From: Stenogyne calaminthoides
Taxonomy: Eukaryota > Streptophyta > Magnoliopsida > Lamiales > Lamiaceae
Direction: 5' to 3'
Length of the DNA stretch: 64,000 bases
Assembly (NCBI GenBank): GCA_037126765.1
Contig: JBBCBC010000007.1
Coordinates: 41,147,394 to 41,211,393 of the forward strand
A program made the position numbers and the translations under genes. Below the pieces are notes generated by a model. The model was not told where the DNA came from. It searched no databases and worked only from the letters and a program-made list of their open reading frames with translations. This document shows positions 1 to 11,485 of the stretch, piece after piece (positions within the stretch are counted from its first letter, which is position 1; each line of letters begins with the position of its first letter).

Positions 1-1068
1 TGCTTTCGTTTCCTAAATGCTAACTTTCTCCAAGGCTTCTTGATGAATTTGGTGAAGGACCACCATAAAAAGAGTGAAAATATTCGGGGGGTAACGGATA
101 AAATGGAGTTCCGAGATAAGCTCAAAATGGAGGCATTCAACGTGTTCCTCAATTCATGGAAAATTTGGGGTTAGAAAGTTGATATTTGGTGGGAGAGTGT
201 TGGAATTTTGAGGACGAAAATATTCCAATTTTGTGAAAGAGAGTCATCAAGAATCGAAATGAAATTTGAGAAGATGAATTTGCTCCGAAATTAGTAGAAT
301 TGTACAAATTCATCCAAGGATTATTATTATCCATTTTTAATTATATAGAAAATTTAGTAGGAAATTTAGTTGAAGATAGAAAAATTTTGGTACACAAATA
401 TGAAATTATGATCTCTATTTATAAAATTCAACTAAAAATTAAAAAAAAATAAAAAAATCTAACGGTTAAAAAAATACAAACCGTTCTGATTTTTTTGACC
501 AATATAAAATCCATTTGTGCCGTTATGGATTTCTCTATACAATCAATTGATTGATCAAGAAAATTAAAAAAAAATGAAAAAAGAGGAAATTTCTCCAAAA
601 GAACGGTAAAATAAATAATAAAAGAAATAAAAGAATGCTTTCAAGTTGGGATTTCTGTATACTATCTCAATGCAAACAAAAAAAAAAGGAAAAAAAAGTG
701 GCGGACCCCACGAAAATTCCTGCCCAACACGCCCAACACGCAGGTGTTCCCCACTCTCTTTCTTTCTTCCTTTTCTTCTATCAAGTGTAGTGCACCTTCT
801 ACCATTCCCCACTCTCTTTCCTTGTCCAATTTTTATTCCTTCCTACTCCTACCCATTAACTCCTTCTCCAACCTAGTCATCATCCCCCAATGTGGAGGTA
901 ACCATTGGAGTTGCTCTTAAAAAAATCTGAATTATTGTCCCACCCAAATCCCCATTCTCTCTCTTTCTCTGCAATATACTCAAAAATTCAAAATCACCAC
1001 CCCTGGCCTCCGTCGCCTCCCCCTCCCAAAAATTCAAAACACATCAGCCACTGCACTCCAAGACAAAA
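1..1068. other. AT-rich host sequence, no gene recognised
   Basis: Mostly A/T-rich sequence with homopolymer runs and a pyrimidine-rich stretch at about 740-1020. No reading frame here resembles a known protein. The segment from about 150 onward reappears, shortened and interleaved with LTR sequence, at 2770-4110. Confidence 0.6.
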
Positions 1069-1213
1069 ATGTCGTCGCCCCGATACATCGACGTGGATAG
1101 ATGTTCAAAAGAGAAATGGAGAGGGCTTTCAGTCAGTGCGGCGGCACAAACAAGTCAATTGCGCCTTCGACGTTTGGCGGATTCAGACACTGTACAGATT
1201 TGTAGGGATTTAG
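1069..1213 (+). other. possible first exon of an unrecognised gene
   Basis: An ATG at 1069 opens a frame of 48 codons. It runs into a good plant splice donor, TTTAG followed by GTGAG, at 1213/1214, and it follows a CT-rich 5'UTR-like stretch. The block is more GC-rich than its surroundings and contains Arg-rich residues (QLRLRRLADSD). I do not recognise the protein and see no convincing second exon before the LTR at 2601. A shortened copy of the same stretch appears near 3360-3440. It may be a gene fragment or a chance frame. Confidence 0.2.
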
Positions 1214-2600
1214 GTGAGACACTGTATATCTTGTTTCTTTAAGCCCTTTTTTGTTTCTTTAAGCACAGCCCATCCCCATTAATCCTTCTTCTTGCTTTAA
1301 CAATAACTATCTGGGTTGTCTTAAAAAAAAAAAAAAATTACTATCTGGGTTACTTTTTTTTTTTGAACCGACTATCTGGGTTACTTAAATCCGGTTTGTT
1401 GCTTAATTTTTCTTGGGGGATTTTTGCTATTTTTTATGGAAATACGTGTTTGCAGTTTTTGCTATTTTTTCTGGGTTTTTTTTTGCTTATGCGGAGAAAT
1501 TGATGAGGAAGATGAAGATTGGAGTTAGCTGGGTTTTTTTGAGGTCATGCATATATGCATGTATTTCATGTATATATACACGTATTTCTAATTCTTCCTT
1601 GTTCGCATAATTTATCCTCCTCAACACTGTCCTATTGTCTACAGATGCATATAGTGTAATATATCAAAAAAAAAAAAAAAATATGGTTGTAAATGTAGTT
1701 AGGATATTGATGAAAATATGTAATTTTTTTTATTTTAAATATGTAAAATTTGGTATTTTGTCAATTTAAATATGAAATTTTGAATGTGTATACATAATAT
1801 AATCCTATTATAAATTATCATCCTATTTTAAATAAAAAAAATATTCTATTTTAAATTATTGTACAAGATATATCCAAAAATTATGAATAAATAAAGGAAA
1901 ATAGACACAAAATAAAATATGAATAAATAAAAAAAAAAAATATCATACAAGATTGATAAAATAGGAATTGTTTGACCCAAATGATCCCAAAAAGTGTCAA
2001 AAAAAAAAAAAAATCACCTAATAATTTTTTCCATTCCCAATGCATACATCAAGACTTCCCAACATTCCGAAAGCCATGTCTTTACGTCCATTCAATCTCG
2101 ACATTATTTTATATAAATCTAATGATAATAATGATTTTAAAAAATGTATTCATCAGACTCTAAAATCAATAAATATGTTATTGAAATCTATTAGTAATCC
2201 ACTCATAATTTGTTTTTGTTTTTTTTGTCGAACAAATTTAGTCCACCAATTACACTATGCAAATGGTAAGTTGCTCATAATGTATATATGCACACATCCT
2301 TTTTTATATGCTTAAAATGCTAGCTGGATCACAAGCTCACGGTCAAGTTTGTGCTATAAATCGATGTTAAAAATTGGCTCAATTGCAAGCGAGAAATTAA
2401 GTTCAAACTTGGTTCATTAAATTTTAAAAACCTATTCGGATGAATTAATTATGGTCCATTTGGTATGAATTGAGAATGAAAATGAGACTGAAAATGTGTA
2501 TCATTAACGGGTTAATCACTGTAGAATTTATGTTGATAGCATTATTACTATTTGATTAAATAAATTGTCAAACACTGTTGTAAAAGAAATAACTTCTCAT
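1214..2600. other. AT-rich intergenic sequence
   Basis: Low-complexity A/T-rich DNA with poly-A and poly-T runs (for example about 1323-1337 and 1666-1680). A short motif, actatctgggtt, occurs three times near 1306, 1340 and 1371. No gene seen. The last five bases, CTCAT at 2596-2600, are the left target-site duplication of the solo LTR that follows. Confidence 0.6.
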
Positions 2601-5216
2601 TGTTGGAGAATAATTTGTCCACATATCTATTCTATTTAATATTTAAATACAAATTTTATTGCTTTACAATTAATTTTCTTAACGCTAACAATTATTACTA
2701 GCATGAATTAAAATCATATTAATTCAAATAATAATTTCAACAACAAATCATGCATATAAACAATTCACGAAAATTCATTGGAAAATTTGGGGTTAGAAAG
2801 TTGATATTTGGTGGGAGAGTGTTAGAATTTGAGAAAAAAATACTACGAAAGAGAGTCGTTTAGAAGATGAATTTGACGAAATTAGTAGAACTTACCTCTT
2901 AGAATGACAATGGTCTTATAGAAAATTTAGAAAAATTTAGTTGACACCAAAAGTATGATCTATATTTATAAAATTCAACTAAAATTAAAAAAAAATAAAA
3001 AATCTAACGGTTAAAAAATCACCGTTCTGATTTCTGCCCATTTGTTTGGACAATCAATTGATTGATCAAGGATATTAAAAAAATGAAAAATTAACAAAAA
3101 TAATAAAAAATAAACTTTTATTTGCACCAATTTAACAAAAAAAAAAAAATTTGCTAATTTTTTCAAAGACACGCCCAACATTGCATTCCTCACAATTGAT
3201 TCCCCACTTCCAAAATACATAATCCTTCGACGTTTCAAAATATTTGATATTTTATAAAAAATCTGAATTATTGTCCCACCCAAATCCCCATTCTAACTCT
3301 TTTTATTTTTCCCCAAAAACCAATTTTCCGTCGCCTCCCCCCTCCCAAAAATTCATGAAACATTCATCCCCCCGATATTTATAATGTTCAAAAGAGAAAT
3401 GGAGAGGGCTTTTCAGTCAGTGCGGCGGCACAAACAAAACTTGGGGCTCAAAATAGGGTTAGGAAAGATCTTTTCTTTAAGCCCTTTTTTTGTTTCTTTA
3501 AGCAAGAAATCTTGAATATATCTCTGGGTTATATTCTTTTTTCCACTTAAATATTTTTCCACAAAAATTTTCACACCCTTTATTTAACCCATTTTTTCAA
3601 AATTAATAGGAGATTTTCAAGATTTGATATTTTTTGAATTTATATGAGATATTTTTTTTTCCAAATATGAATACATATTTTTTCCATAAAATATTTTCAA
3701 GAAAAATCAAGAAAATCCTTCTTCCTATTATTACTCTATTTATTTCGAAAATTACAATTAAAAGAAACCAAAAAAAAAACAAAATATGAATAAATAAAAA
3801 AAATAGGGGATTTCTTGAATTTATGGGATAATCTTGTATTCCAAGAATAAATCTTATCTCCTTTCCATAAAATTTTTTTTTTTTTTTGTCGAACAAAATT
3901 CTTCTCCTCTTTTTTTTAAATAATTTCAAATTCAAGGAAAATAATGCAACAAGAATTTATTTTATTTTTAAACACCTTTTTTAAATTTAAAAAACCTATT
4001 CGGATGAATTAATTGAGATATTTTGAGGGCCTTTTATGAGAATTAAGATTGGGTTAAAAAAATTTAGAATTTATGTTGATATGGACTATTTGATTAAATA
4101 AATTGTCAAACAATTATCAATATTGTTGAGTCACAATATTATTCATTTGAATACAAATTTAATGCATAAATATTAATTAATCCCACTACATAAAACAATA
4201 TTGACTATCCATCTTAACCCATATTACGACAATTAATATGGCTCCCCGTTATTATTTCCTATTCGTGTTTAAGATTATTTAGTCCATTAATTAATTAATA
4301 AACTTTGTTGCACCAATTATAAAAAATAGCTTTCCATTAATTAATATATTTTATCCTTGGTAAAATATTTGATATTTTATCTTCAATATTATTATCCATA
4401 AATTCATTTAAACTAGTTCCACTTGCAAGATTTGGTATGATAAAACTTATGAACCTCCCATATTCTTTTTTTTTATAAATTTTTCGAAAAAATCTCAACA
4501 CCCATTTTTCAAAATTAATAGGAGACTTTTTCAAGATTGGATCTTTCTTGAATTTACGATTCTTTTTGTATTAAAATCTTAACAATCGCGATGACCAATA
4601 ATATTGCCCAAGATATAGGGTTCAAGGATTGAATCTCACCGATTCTTTATTTTTAATAATAAGTCAAAACAATAGTTTGGGAACCACACAAATCCTATTT
4701 AAGGGGCGAAGATTAAGAAATAACTAACCTACATAATTAATCTAATTCTTCCTTGTTATCTAGCCCTTAATTAATTTAAGAAGAATTTATCCTCCTTTTA
4801 TATGTCCTCTTCAATGCATCAACATCCATGCACTAGTATAATCTTCTTGGTCAAGATGAAACCAAACCGAACATCTGAGCCTTACACTAATAAACCTTTC
4901 ACGATGGATTGTTCATTTCCATCTAGGTAATGAATGGTGTACTTTTAGTTACGAGGAAATAACCAACCAGGTCTAATTCTTCCTTTCTTAAGGATTTAAG
5001 AATTAATTTAATCTTCGATCTTGGTATCACTAAATTAACTAGGTAATGTAACACGTTACTATTTAATGAAATTTAATTATGCTTGGTATAAATATATGTA
5101 ACATTCAATCATATTTAAAGCATCGGTGATAAACAATTTATTTCAGTAAATAAGTCCGAAATTCAGTTAGTCTGATTATACAAAGTAAAAACATACTTTC
5201 CAGTATAATCCCAACA
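2601..5216 (-). mobile_element. solo LTR of the Copia-C family, with an interleaved core
   Basis: The outer parts (2601-2770 and about 4110-5216) are the reverse complement of the ~1.85 kb LTR seen at 23512 and 30787. It begins and ends with the TGTTGG/CCAACA ends and is flanked by a perfect 5-bp duplication, CTCAT, at 2596-2600 and 5217-5221. No internal domain is present, so it is a solo LTR. It is about 760 bp longer than the family LTR. The excess lies in 2770-4110, where LTR bases alternate with a compressed copy of the upstream sequence 140-2580. Confidence 0.85.
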
Positions 5217-5284
5217 CTCATTTCTACTCATCCGAGTCGAGCCCGAACTTAATTATCAAATATTTACAAACTTTATTGAGCCTA

Positions 5285-5651
5285 CACTACAAGAAAATGG
5301 AGAACTGTCTATGAAGTTTCCAACGAAAATAATTTCGTCCTTAAATAGTGAGAATTGCTTACGATTTGCCTACGAAATTTTCTATCATATAGACATTCTA
5401 AATTACAAATATAATTGCATATGGTAATGTAATTGTCTATTAAATTATTTGTGTAGACAATTTGTTTGTCTACGAAAATTATAAATGTGTAAACAATTTG
5501 TTCGTAGGTAATTTGATTATCTACTAAAATTATTAAAATTCGTAGGCAAATTATAGGCAATCCTCACTATTTAAGGATCAAAATATATTTGTTGGAAAAC
5601 TCCGTAGTCATTTGAAAAATTCCGTAGTCAATACTTTCTTTTCTTTTAGTG
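5285..5651. mobile_element. CACTA-type (EnSpm/CMC) MITE
   Basis: The element starts CACTACAAGAAAA and ends TTTTCTTTTAGTG, the hallmark ends of CACTA transposons. It is flanked by the 3-bp duplication CTA at 5282-5284 and 5652-5654. Subterminal inverted repeats are extensive (cctacgaaatttt near 5370; ttcgtaggcaaatt near 5540), so it can fold back on itself. At 367 bp it has no room for a transposase and is non-autonomous. Confidence 0.85.
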
Positions 5652-5654
5652 CTA

Positions 5655-6143
5655 AACAAGCTCAAACGAGTTTAATAACATCAATTTTAAATTAGATTAT
5701 TTATCAAGTAATTATAAAAGATAAAATTTATATAAAAATTCTATATATATACTAAGTTTATAATTTTATTTTTAATTAAATAAATTTAATTACATATTTT
5801 TAGCTCACTGAGCTCAGCAACGAGTCTGTTCACGAGCTAATGAACCGAACACCATTGAAATTGAGTTTGCTTATATTGACGAATTTTATTAAACGACTTC
5901 AAAAGAATATTTATCAAGCAGAATCCTGAATAGCTCGTGAACGGTTTAATTTGATTACCACGACCAACTAAACAGCTCAAAATTAAGGGAAATTTGGGTT
6001 GGACCTTTGTTAAGGCTCGTGGCCCATATCATTCATTACCCCAAGCCCAAGAACCTTATTTAGAGATTTCGGAGGAGTAACGATGAAATTGCAATAAACA
6101 AAATTAATGAGAGTACACACAAAAAATAGATAAATAATGGTTA
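5655..6143. other. intergenic, nothing recognised
   Basis: A/T-rich sequence between two MITEs. No convincing frame, RNA gene or repeat seen. Confidence 0.5.
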
Positions 6144-6365
6144 GGTCTTGTATGCACCCGAGTGCACCGTACATTCATAGTGCATTTTAGAAGCGTGCAA
6201 CTTGTTATGCTGAAAAGTGCGACTTATTTACACAGAAAAGTGCAATTGTTAATATGGGAACATAGTTGCATGCTATTTGGAATAGTTGCACGTTTCTGTT
6301 TTATATAGTTGCACGATTCTAAAATGCACTATGAGTGCACGGTGCACCCGGGTGCACATGAGACC
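6144..6365. mobile_element. fold-back MITE, copy 1 (GTGCAC family)
   Basis: Long imperfect terminal inverted repeats, about 60 bp each: the left arm reads ggtcttgtatgcaccc and the right arm ends gggtgcacatgagacc. Both arms contain atagtgcattttagaa or its inverse, followed by gcaac-rich sequence. Related copies lie at 11486-11710 and 13386-13609. No coding capacity. Superfamily not assigned because no clear target duplication is visible. Confidence 0.75.
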
Positions 6366-6720
6366 CACTCATAAATAATATGTGGGTTCTTTTTTTATAT
6401 TTTTTTGTCATTATTTGATAAACAAAATATCAACCCATTCACAAGTTTACACCTATATGATATAAAAAATTAATGGCCCCATTATTGAAAGATTCAAACT
6501 TTTTATTGCACACAAAACAGTCCCAACTAGTGATGTTAGAGTTTATTTTAAATATTTAAATAAGTTTTAATATTTTATAACTTGTTTAAGTTTTAAAAAG
6601 CTTATAAAATGTAAAGATTAGGTAATTTATAAGTGACCAAAAGAGTTTGGCTAATAAAATTGGAAAAACTCTTTTATAATTTAAGATAAATATTCTTTTA
6701 ATATTAATATAAAAGAATTA
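6366..6720. other. intergenic, nothing recognised
   Basis: A/T-rich sequence ending in the TA (6719-6720) that is the left target duplication of the Stowaway MITE. No gene seen. Confidence 0.5.
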
Positions 6721-6957
6721 CTACCTTCGTCCCATAAAAACGTGCACACCTACTTTATTATCGTGTTTTTGTGAACGAGTTATTTATTAATATTTCAAAT
6801 GATAAAGTGATTTTTAAAGAAGTGTATTATAGATCAACCTCTCATCTGTTGCATGCATCTTTAAAATTTATTTTATCATTTTAAATACTAATAAAAAACT
6901 CATTCGCAAAAATACGTGAAAACAGTAAACGTGCACGTTTTTTTGGGACGGAGGGAG
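6721..6957. mobile_element. Stowaway (Tc1/mariner) MITE
   Basis: Terminal inverted repeats ctaccttcgtccca and tgggacggagggag match the plant Stowaway consensus CTCCCTCCGTCCC. The element is flanked by TA dinucleotides (6719-6720 and 6958-6959). It is 237 bp and non-coding. Confidence 0.85.
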
Positions 6958-7248
6958 TATGTTTTTATTCATATACTGATGAGGGAGTGAGGTAGGTTGT
7001 GGGGTATAAGTTTGACCGTGGTTAAAAAAATAAATTAGGATAATTAACTTAATTTTTTTTTTGGAGTTTATTAAACGTAAAGAATACTCCATATTTTAAG
7101 AAGTTATAATTAAATATCTTTCTTTTTTTTTATTAACATTTTTATAGAGCATATAAATTCTTAAATAGTTTATAAGATGTTGTAAGGAGGTTACAAGCTC
7201 ATCAAACACGTTCCAAGTTCACCTTTCAAAATGAAAGTAGGGGTCTAG

Positions 7249-7931
7249 TGTCAGGAACGGCTTCGCCCTTCTTGACGTTAGACGTCCAATAAAAGATTGT
7301 CACATTATTTAACTTTGCCATGGACAATACTGTTTCATCATAAGATTAAATAACTAATTTTTTTAATAAAAATAATAAAATTATTGAAATATCCTTATAA
7401 TATTTTTTAAATAAAAAATACAATGTTCATAAATTTAAAAAATTTAATCCACGATCCCGAACTCGGCCCATGCACGACCCGGGCTGGGTTCGGGTCTGGG
7501 TCCTAGTAGGATCCGGCTCCTGGTTTGGGTCCGAGTTCTAGTCAGGGTTTGGGTCTAGGTCGGGTCTAGATGCGGGTCAAGGTCCGATTTGGGCCCGGGT
7601 TCGGTACGGTTTGAGTCCGAATCGAAATTGATCGAATCTAACTGGTCCGATCGGGGTCGGGTCCGCCCGGTCGTGGTCCGAAAAGGGTCCATTCAGGGTC
7701 TGGTGCGGTCCGGGTCAAGATGGGTCGGGGTCTAAGTCCAGTATAATTTCATCATTTTACAAATATTAATTTAATTTATTAGTAGAAGATGCAGTGTGAT
7801 TGCAGTATGCACATCGCAAACGCACTAGTGCAAAATACAATTATTTAAAATTAAAATTATACGTTGGATTAACGATTCAACGATAATCAAATGATTCTCT
7901 GATGTTAGGAAGAGCGAAATCGTTCCTGACA
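7249..7931. mobile_element. TIR element with a GGGTC-rich core
   Basis: The left end tgtcaggaacggcttcgccc pairs with the right end gcgaaatcgttcctgaca as imperfect inverted repeats of roughly 35 bp. No clear target duplication is visible, so the superfamily is open. The interior changes abruptly from A/T-rich to G/C-rich at 7440-7745. No transposase frame. Confidence 0.6.
7445..7745 (+). repeat. short-period GGGTC/GGGTCC degenerate array
   Basis: About 300 bp made almost entirely of variants of gggtc, gggtcc, gggtcgg and gggttc at spacings of 6-12 bases, in otherwise A/T-rich surroundings. It forms the core of the TIR element. It looks like an expanded and decayed microsatellite. Confidence 0.7.
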
Positions 7932-8551
7932 GTAGAAGATTGCATGAAAGTATTATCACTTTTTTTTTTTGACAGGAGAAAGTATTATCACTTTAAATAT
8001 TCATAATTTGGACAAAAAGTTGTACCTTCTAAAGTGAGACCTTTTTTTTTTTTTCAAATCTGCCAACCTAAATCCAAACATATACAATTAATAATGAACA
8101 TGCAATAATTGATGTATAATGAACATGCAATAATTGATGTATAATATATTTAATTAAAAGCATACTTTCACGAGACCGTCTCATGGTGAGACAGGCATAA
8201 TTAAGTTGGGTATGGACGCTTTAACATTTTTGGAGGGATGAGTGTGATTTGTACTAAGTTGTACCACTCATGCATGAGACGTCTCATATGAGTTTTTTGT
8301 CATTGACTTACAAAAATTTGTTGCTCGTGTTTTAGTTTCCTAATTAAGAATGAAAAATTATTTTTTGTTTTCCAAATCACGCTAGGCAGAACTAATATCT
8401 GGATAATTAATTAGTTGCTGGCACAATAACTATTTATATCTTGAAGCAAATAATATAAAAATGATTTTTTCTTCTAGTCATATTTGTCCAAATCAAATAA
8501 ACGAAATGATAACACGAGATTTACCTCCATATATCTGAACGATTCAAACTT
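7932..8551. repeat. intergenic with a 25-bp tandem duplication and a MITE-like repeat
   Basis: A 25-bp unit (starting aatgaacatgcaataattga) is present twice in tandem at 8093-8142. At about 8163-8300 lies a dispersed repeat with cgagaccgtctcatggtgag and a related inverted motif near its end. Degenerate relatives are at about 12538-12690, 13858-14010 and 33805-33865. No gene seen. Confidence 0.6.
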
Positions 8552-8557
8552 TTTATT
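8552..8557 (-). terminator. candidate poly(A) signal of the UGT gene
   Basis: AATAAA on the minus strand about 85 nt beyond the UGT stop codon, within the usual plant range for a near-upstream element. Confidence 0.45.
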
Positions 8558-8641
8558 ACATTCTGACCAACAATTTTTTTTTTTTAAAAGATAAATGACT
8601 CGAAACCATGACCACTCGTAGATAGTGATGCTCGCCACAAT

Positions 8642-10038
8642 TCATCTAGTAATATGGTCAATAAAATCTTCCAACTCTCTACCACAGTCACCACCATCCT
8701 CCATAGACTCATTAATCGCCGCGCTCATCTGCTCCACCCGTTTCCTAACCTCGTCGCCCTCTTTCGACCCCATCAACCTCTCGACCGCGTTCTTGACCCC
8801 CGCCGCTTTCACCACCTTATCTCTCTCCCCCCATTCTCTCACACTCAACCCTACTCTCAAAACCTCTGTCACCAAAACCGCATTAAGTGGTTGGTCCGTA
8901 TGCATGGGCCATGCAGCAATAGGCACCCCCATTGTCAAACTCTCCAATACAGAATTCCATCCACAATGACTCATGAAACCGCCCACCGATTTGTGCCCCA
9001 GAATTTCCACCTGTGGAACCCACTCCCTCTCCACCCGCCCCCCCCCCCACTCACCCTCTCTTCAAACCCTAACGGCAAACAAACCCTAGTTTCGTCCGTT
9101 GAAAAAATATCCGCCTTATCAGCTCCTTTTGCCGCCCATAAAAACTTGTGGCCGCTTTCTTCTAGTCCAATCGCTATCTCTCTTGCTTCATCATCGGATA
9201 ATGAGATGCTCGTGCCGAAAGACACGTAGATAACTGATTTTGGAGCTTGTTTATCGAGCCATTGTAAACATGCATGGCGTGTTTTGTGATCATCGTTCGA
9301 TTCAGATCTAGATATTAGTGGCAAGAGGTGGGACCCGATGGCCCATTGCTTCTTGCAATGTCCATTGACATTTGATTCTTGTTTTACGAATAGGTCGATG
9401 TACTTACCGTCGATGAGTCTATTTGTGTTATAGATATCTCCGGCTCGTTTCTCGATGGAATTTGGTTTAGATGCCACGAAATCTATAAACTTTTGTGGGA
9501 AAAACTCCTTCACGTTTTGAACAATCTCGACTTTGAATGGTCTCCCCATCGATTCCCAATAGAGGTAGAATAGATTGAACGCGGAGACGCAGTTCAAAGC
9601 GTAGGATTCGACGTTGGGGATTGAAACGGCGTCGTTTACTGCTTCGGGGATGAACCGGTCGAAAATTAGGACGATTTTTTGGGTTTTTGTGGATAGTTTT
9701 TGGACGAATGAGGTGATGGGGTGGCGAAAGTTGTTATAGGCTATGAGTGATGGTACTATGTCATTAGGGATTTTGATTGAACCGGCCGGTTCAATCCGAT
9801 TGTGTGAGGGGAAGGGGATTAGTGATGGGGTGGGAAAATCGTGGAAGTGAATTTTGGCTACGGATTTAGGGTTTAGGCCGTGGGCGCGGTGTTTGGCCTG
9901 GCGGTTGTGGGTGGCGGAGCCGATGAAGTGGACGGGGAGGCACCGGGAGGAGAGGACGACGGCGAGTTGGAGGAGGCGGTTAAGGTGGCTTTGGGCGGGT
10001 AAGGGTACCATGACTAGGGCAATTTGAGAATCTTCCAT
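8642..10038 (-). CDS. UDP-glycosyltransferase, zeatin O-glucosyltransferase-like, frameshifted
   Basis: A family-1 glycosyltransferase that would move glucose from UDP-glucose to a small acceptor in the cytosol. The N-terminus (MVPLPAQSHLNRLLQLA, catalytic His18) and the body resemble the zeatin O-glucosyltransferase (UGT93-like) group. Acceptor specificity cannot be read from sequence. A candidate partner Asp lies in VLIFDRFIPEA. The 44-residue PSPG box lies at 8891-9022, from WVPQVEILGHK to AAWPMHTDQ, complete with HCGWNS and the final Gln. The gene is intronless and about 465 residues long, normal for the family. The frame shifts once, in an 11-base C run (plus strand 9038-9048) just before the PSPG box. 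Nine or twelve bases would keep the frame open. Everything else is clean, so this may be a sequencing error or a very young pseudogene. The ATG at 10038 is the natural start because the conserved N-terminal motif follows at once. Confidence 0.85.
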
Positions 10039-10091
10039 TTTTTTTAAAGTGGTGGAAAATGAAGAAGATATATGATGTATGCAATTTGGTC

Positions 10092-10103
10092 TTATATATA
10101 TAA
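10092..10103 (-). promoter_or_regulatory. candidate TATA box of the UGT gene
   Basis: On the minus strand gttatatatataag lies about 55-65 bases upstream of the ATG at 10038. It is the only strong TATA-like element close to the start. Confidence 0.45.
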
Positions 10104-10120
10104 CAAAAAATGATATTCAT

Positions 10121-10193
10121 GTTGATTAACCAAGAAAAATAATAATGTTGCAAGTTTTCCCAAGGGGGTTGTTGATTAACCAAGAAAAATAAT
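10121..10193. repeat. direct repeat, 50-bp period, in the UGT promoter
   Basis: The 23-mer starting gttgattaaccaagaaaa occurs at 10121 and again at 10171, so a 50-bp unit has been partly duplicated about 100 bp upstream of the UGT start codon. Confidence 0.8.
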
Positions 10194-10990
10194 TTGCGGT
10201 GAGAATAAAATACTAAAATAGGCTATCAACGTCAGAGTTTTTAAAATAAGTATACATTACTATAGCGTGACAATTTTGATGAATAATATGTGTGTTTGGG
10301 CACGTAATTAGCAGAATAGTAATGTTTACAATTAAAAGAAAAGTATACTATGATTATTGGTGTTTAGTCTCAACTATGGGTTAATTATTTTATTGTTAAT
10401 TAGAATATTTAGTAAAACCACGACACGGTACGGGTATTGAGACACGGATTTTTAAAAATAATTGGAAAAGATACAATTGGGGTACGATTGTAATTTTTTA
10501 AATTATTTTATATTTTCATTGTACATATATATATATATATATTCACAATTTATTTTGAAAATATGTGTCTTTATAACTTATGCAATTTTTTTAACACCTG
10601 AACAAATATAAAGTCAAAATAAGATGAACATTGTAATAAACATGTGAACGACAAATAATTTGACAGTGGTGTGACCGTGTGAGCAATGAAGTGGGTCAAT
10701 ATTCTTTTTACTATTTGTGCACTAATTTGGGTTAATTTAATATAAAATAAATTTATTTCAAGGTAAAAAACCAAATAAATTTTGCAAATTTGACCCATTT
10801 GTACCCTATCCGTATCCGATACGCTGATCAAACGTGTCCGACACGGTACCCAAAATTATTATTAATATTTTTAATTGGGACACGCCACGTGGCGTATCAA
10901 GTGCGTATCCCACCCGTATCCGCGTACCCAAGTATTCATGAAATATTCGACACTGTATTATTCAAAAATTTTGAATATCCATGCATCCTA
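10194..10990. repeat. dispersed repeat with GTATCC/CACG motifs
   Basis: 10420-10950 carries many copies of cgacacggtac, gtatcc and a 12-bp palindrome cgccacgtggcg (near 10885). A relative with the same palindrome is the insertion at 34531-35118. An (AT)n run lies at 10524-10542. No coding potential seen. Boundaries are not defined. Confidence 0.45.
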
Positions 10991-11438
10991 AAGTAAAACA
11001 AATGCATTACTGTTTTTGTTCAATTCTAAAACAGATGTACAAATGGCAATTCGAGGGGATACTGAGACAAACTGTCATTTGCTCCGGCCAAGGCCAAGAA
11101 GGATATAGTTTTTTATATTCCGTTATATTTAATGATTTAATATATGTCACTGTTATTAATTATGTTATTCTACACATGTGGTCTGTATGTAACTTTTTTT
11201 TTTTTTGAAAAAAATTTATTTTTTATTTTGATGGAAGATGAAATAGTAAATGGAATAGTAGAATTCAAATGTAGCTCATATGCGAGCTAAAACAAGGAAA
11301 GATCAAATTAAGAAAAAAAAACTAGAATATATTATATATGTCGATCTCTGATCAATATAATAAGAATGTAGCACCCCTTACTAATGAAATTCCGTATGAT
11401 GATTCAAGTTGGTGAAATATTTATATACATAAATATAA

Positions 11439-11469
<31 letters not shown>

Positions 11470-11485
11470 CATATATATAATGCTA
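10991..11485. other. intergenic with (ATGT)n microsatellite
   Basis: A/T-rich sequence without a recognisable gene. A run of about six GTAT/ATGT units lies at 11446-11469. Confidence 0.55.

Noticed and set aside
3603..3935. 110-codon Lys/Ile/Phe-rich frame on the minus strand
   Set aside because: AT-rich mosaic of LTR and flanking sequence; composition alone explains the open frame.
8654..9229. Plus-strand frame of 191 codons across the UGT region
   Set aside because: It is the complement of the UGT coding sequence, Pro/His-rich, with no family resemblance.
11440..11470. CRISPR-like short regular repeats
   Set aside because: A simple (ATGT)n microsatellite without spacers, in a plant nuclear sequence.
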